From: an uncultured Flavobacteriales bacterium
GTDB lineage: Bacteria; Bacteroidota; Bacteroidia; Flavobacteriales_D; Sanyastnellaceae
Direction: 5' to 3'
NCBI GenBank assembly: GCA_905479115.1
Contig: CAJQLF010000018.1
Location: 40,437-104,436, forward strand
DNA length: 64,000 bases
This document shows, piece after piece, positions 62,026 through 64,000 of the stretch. Each line of letters opens with the position of its first letter. The stretch's first letter is position 1. A program made the translations under genes and the position numbers. Below the pieces are notes generated by a model that searched no databases, was not told the DNA's origin, and saw only the letters and a program-made list of their open reading frames with translations.

Positions 62026-62994
62026 ATGCAGAAAATCATCTTTCCTTTGATTCTTTTTGTTGCGGGTGTGTCGTTCATCCCAGGCAACGCTGAGGCACAA
62101 CAGTTGTTTCGCCGTTCACAATTCATGACGAATCCTTTCTTGAGCAATCCTGCCATCGCAGGAACCTTGCCCGAGTCACCCATCACCATGAATTACCGCA
62201 ATCAGTGGACCGGTTTTGATGGCGCTCCGGAGACGATGACCCTGAGCGGTCACACAGCACTGCCCAACCGAATTGGTGTCGGAGCAATTGTATACTCAGA
62301 CGATACAGGAGGAGCTATTCAACGCACAGGCATCGAAGTAGCAGGATCGTATACCATCGACCTGAATAATTATGATGCGGTCTCATTCGGTTTGAGCCTC
62401 ATGGCCAATCAATGGTCTTTCGATAACGACTTGGATGTTTGGGACGTGGAAGATCCGGCCTTGCAATACGGTATGGAACAATCCGTCGCTTTGGATGCCC
62501 ATTTCGGCATGATGATTTTTAGTGAGGCATACGCCTTTGGATTCGCCATCCCCAATTTGATTCAAGCTTCTTCTGGTTTGGGCACTTCATCCTTAGCTTC
62601 TGGGTTGGATAACACGCAGATTCGGCATTTTAGGTTTATGGGGCATTACCGATACGACATCTCTGATGTCTTTCGAATCGAACCTTCTGCACTTGTGCGA
62701 TTGACGGAGCGCACACCTGCCCAGCTGGATGTATACATGCGTGGATGGTATTCGGATATGGCGTGGGTTAGTCTCGGGTTCCGAACGAATGATGCACTCG
62801 TGCTCGGAGTTGGAGGGGAGTACGGTCCCTTTGGTTTGGCTTATGTGTATGACTTAACGAGCACAGCTGCGAGCTATCTGAGTCCGCATACGCACGAGGT
62901 GTCATTGACATATTTTGTGCCGCGATCGGGAGGCTTCCGTTCGAACTCCATGAATTCTCGTCGTATCTTACAACGTAACAGAATCGTTAAATAA
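62026..62994 (+). CDS. PorP/SprF family type IX secretion partner protein
   Basis: The 322-residue protein has a signal peptide (FPLILFVAGVSFIPGNAEAQ). SQFMTNPFLSNPAIAGTLPE, then ITMNYRNQWTGFDGAPETMT (about 30-65), is the hallmark of the PorP/SprF family, followed by outer-membrane beta-barrel-like strands. Such proteins act with type B cargo at the outer membrane to export or hold one adhesin. Located 6 nt after the adhesin and 10 nt before the small secreted gene, it is in the centre of a three-gene operon. Confidence 0.93.
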   Translation: MQKIIFPLILFVAGVSFIPGNAEAQQLFRRSQFMTNPFLSNPAIAGTLPESPITMNYRNQWTGFDGAPETMTLSGHTALPNRIGVGAIVYSDDTGGAIQRTGIEVAGSYTIDLNNYDAVSFGLSLMANQWSFDNDLDVWDVEDPALQYGMEQSVALDAHFGMMIFSEAYAFGFAIPNLIQASSGLGTSSLASGLDNTQIRHFRFMGHYRYDISDVFRIEPSALVRLTERTPAQLDVYMRGWYSDMAWVSLGFRTNDALVLGVGGEYGPFGLAYVYDLTSTAASYLSPHTHEVSLTYFVPRSGGFRSNSMNSRRILQRNRIVK

Positions 62995-63004
62995 GGAAGA
63001 ATCC

Positions 63005-63652
63005 ATGAAAAGCGAAAACATGAAGTATCTCAGATTCAGCTTGATTTCAATGGTGGCTTTGGCATCTCTGCCTTTCATTTCATTGGGACAGTTTTCTCAC
63101 ATTGACGTCGAAGAAGTTGATAATGGAGGTGTTGTTGCGGGGCGCACTTACCGAGTATATGCTGTAATGCAAAGCGAAGGTGACGTCATTGACGCGATTT
63201 TTGGTGAGTCGGGCAAGCCCCTGAGGATTGAAAGTTCTAGCTCGTTTTACCAGCACCCTAAAGGTGGAGGCTTGGCTGCTGAGGTACAGCGGTTTGACAT
63301 CCAGAATGATGCATCGTTGCTCTATGATACGTGGGTGACAATAGGTCTCGAGGATAATTATATGAATTCCTTGACGGCCTTTCCGCCGGACACGGATTTC
63401 TTTGGACCGTTTGAGGCTGGTGGAGCTCTATCGACAGATAATGGTGCTTGGTTTGTTCTTCCTGACAAGCGGCAAGCATTCGCTCCGGAGGATAAGCGCA
63501 TCTTGATTGGCCAGTTTACGACAACAGGGAAAGTTAGTGGATTGATTAACATCCACGGACGGACCAATGCCATTCTTGGCGAAGACGGAACTGTTCAAAG
63601 TGGCGCTCAGCTAATCCAAGCGGAAGGTATTACGTTTACTTGCGGTCGATAA
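63005..63652 (+). CDS. Small secreted protein made of one TYRVYA/DTWxTIG-type domain
   Basis: The 215-residue protein has a signal peptide ([20 protein letters not shown]); an alternative ATG lies at 63020. The rest is a single copy of the domain found four times in the 28427 protein: [62 protein letters not shown], then [15 protein letters not shown]. It has no T9SS sorting domain. It follows the SprF gene by 10 nt, so it is likely co-expressed with the adhesin, whose N-terminus has the same domain. Its stop overlaps the convergent msrB gene by 17 nt. Function unknown. Confidence 0.8.
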   Translation: MKSENMKYLRFSLISMVALASLPFISLGQFSHIDVEEVDNGGVVAGRTYRVYAVMQSEGDVIDAIFGESGKPLRIESSSSFYQHPKGGGLAAEVQRFDIQNDASLLYDTWVTIGLEDNYMNSLTAFPPDTDFFGPFEAGGALSTDNGAWFVLPDKRQAFAPEDKRILIGQFTTTGKVSGLINIHGRTNAILGEDGTVQSGAQLIQAEGITFTCGR

Positions 63653-64000
63653 TTCGCTGCACAGGAATCGAGTCTCTCGGAATGAATTCCAGGGACGCAC
63701 TGTTGATGCAATAGCGCAATCCCGTTGGAACGGGACCATCTTCAAAAACGTGTCCGAGGTGCCCTTCGCATGCGCTGCAGAGCAGTTCGGTTCGGGGATA
63801 GCCCAATTTGTAATCAGTCCTTGCATCGACGGCGCTGCGCTCGAGTACATCGAAAAAGCTCGGCCATCCACTGCCACTTGTATATTTTGATTCGCTGCTG
63901 AAAAGCTGCTGTCCACACCCTGCACAGCAATAAACACCATCGGCATGGTGGTCCCAAAACTTACCTGTGAACGGGGGTTCCGTGCCACATTGCCTCAAAA
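63636..64000 (-). CDS. msrB: Peptide methionine-(R)-S-oxide reductase (5' end outside window)
   Basis: The C-terminal 121 codons of MsrB are present: [57 protein letters not shown] and the catalytic cysteine in [13 protein letters not shown]. The two CxxC zinc pairs are intact. The frame continues past 64000; the Met at 63998 sits where homologues have an internal residue, so the true start is outside. The enzyme reduces methionine R-sulfoxide in oxidised proteins. Its 3' end overlaps the small secreted gene by 17 nt. Confidence 0.93.
   Translation of the reverse strand, partial: LRQCGTEPPFTGKFWDHHADGVYCCAGCGQQLFSSESKYTSGSGWPSFFDVLERSAVDARTDYKLGYPRTELLCSACEGHLGHVFEDGPVPTGLRYCINSASLEFIPRDSIPVQRIIDRK

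Overview
This window looks like a chromosome segment of a free-living, probably marine or aquatic Bacteroidota bacterium, most likely Flavobacteriales (Cryomorphaceae/Schleiferiaceae-like). The evidence is: type IX secretion (T9SS) type A and type B C-terminal sorting domains on five large secreted proteins, a PorP/SprF partner protein, SprB repeats, an S46 peptidase, the Bacteroidetes promoter element TAnnTTTG in front of many genes, and almost no Shine-Dalgarno sites. Base composition looks close to half G+C. I saw no rRNA, tRNA, CRISPR array, insertion sequence or prophage. Two genes run off the window: a GlmU-like sugar nucleotidyltransferase at the left end and msrB at the right end.

Layout. 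1-8 kb: GlmU-like gene, a divergent MerR/B12-domain regulator with an ECF sigma factor, a large T9SS type B protein, a small membrane protein and a FucP-like sugar transporter. 8-16 kb: aat, a Nudix CoA pyrophosphatase, a helical-repeat protein, an acyl-CoA carboxylase beta subunit, a BtuFCD/FecBCD-type ABC importer and a membrane phosphoesterase. 16-28 kb is mainly housekeeping: ettA-gluQ, a minus-strand operon (SPOR-like protein, xerD, esterase, TlpA-like), rpmE type B, ribB with a degenerate RibA half, def with a TPR lipoprotein, and fbaA-pgi. 28-37 kb: two giant cysteine-rich repeat proteins around an SLC45-type sugar transporter. 37-46 kb: stand-alone ribA, a DUF819 membrane protein, yaaA-fkpA, a T9SS type A protein, threonine aldolase, an S46 dipeptidyl peptidase and an unlisted 42-residue membrane protein. 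46-54 kb: a secreted lysyl-oxidase-domain protein, a secreted CotH-kinase protein, then a sulfotransferase / class IV aminotransferase / membrane-protein operon. 54-64 kb: an EamA transporter, the fused B12 mutase icmF, a pseudouridine synthase, and a three-gene operon (SprB-like adhesin, PorP/SprF partner, small secreted protein).

The most interesting observations are these. (1) A secreted domain of roughly 180 residues that I do not recognise occurs six times in three proteins; one copy stands alone as a small secreted protein in the adhesin-SprF operon. (2) At ten genes a TAnnTTTG-type -7 element lies exactly 4 nt before the start codon, which predicts leaderless mRNAs; one of these supports a 42-codon gene. 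(3) A lysyl oxidase domain with its three copper histidines and both quinone-forming residues sits in a T9SS cargo protein. (4) Two giant repeat proteins end in a dockerin-like acidic tail instead of a T9SS sorting domain. (5) A sulfotransferase and a class IV aminotransferase are adjacent, matching a domain fusion I recall from plants. B12 recurs as a theme: a B12-domain regulator, a B12-dependent mutase and a possible corrinoid importer.
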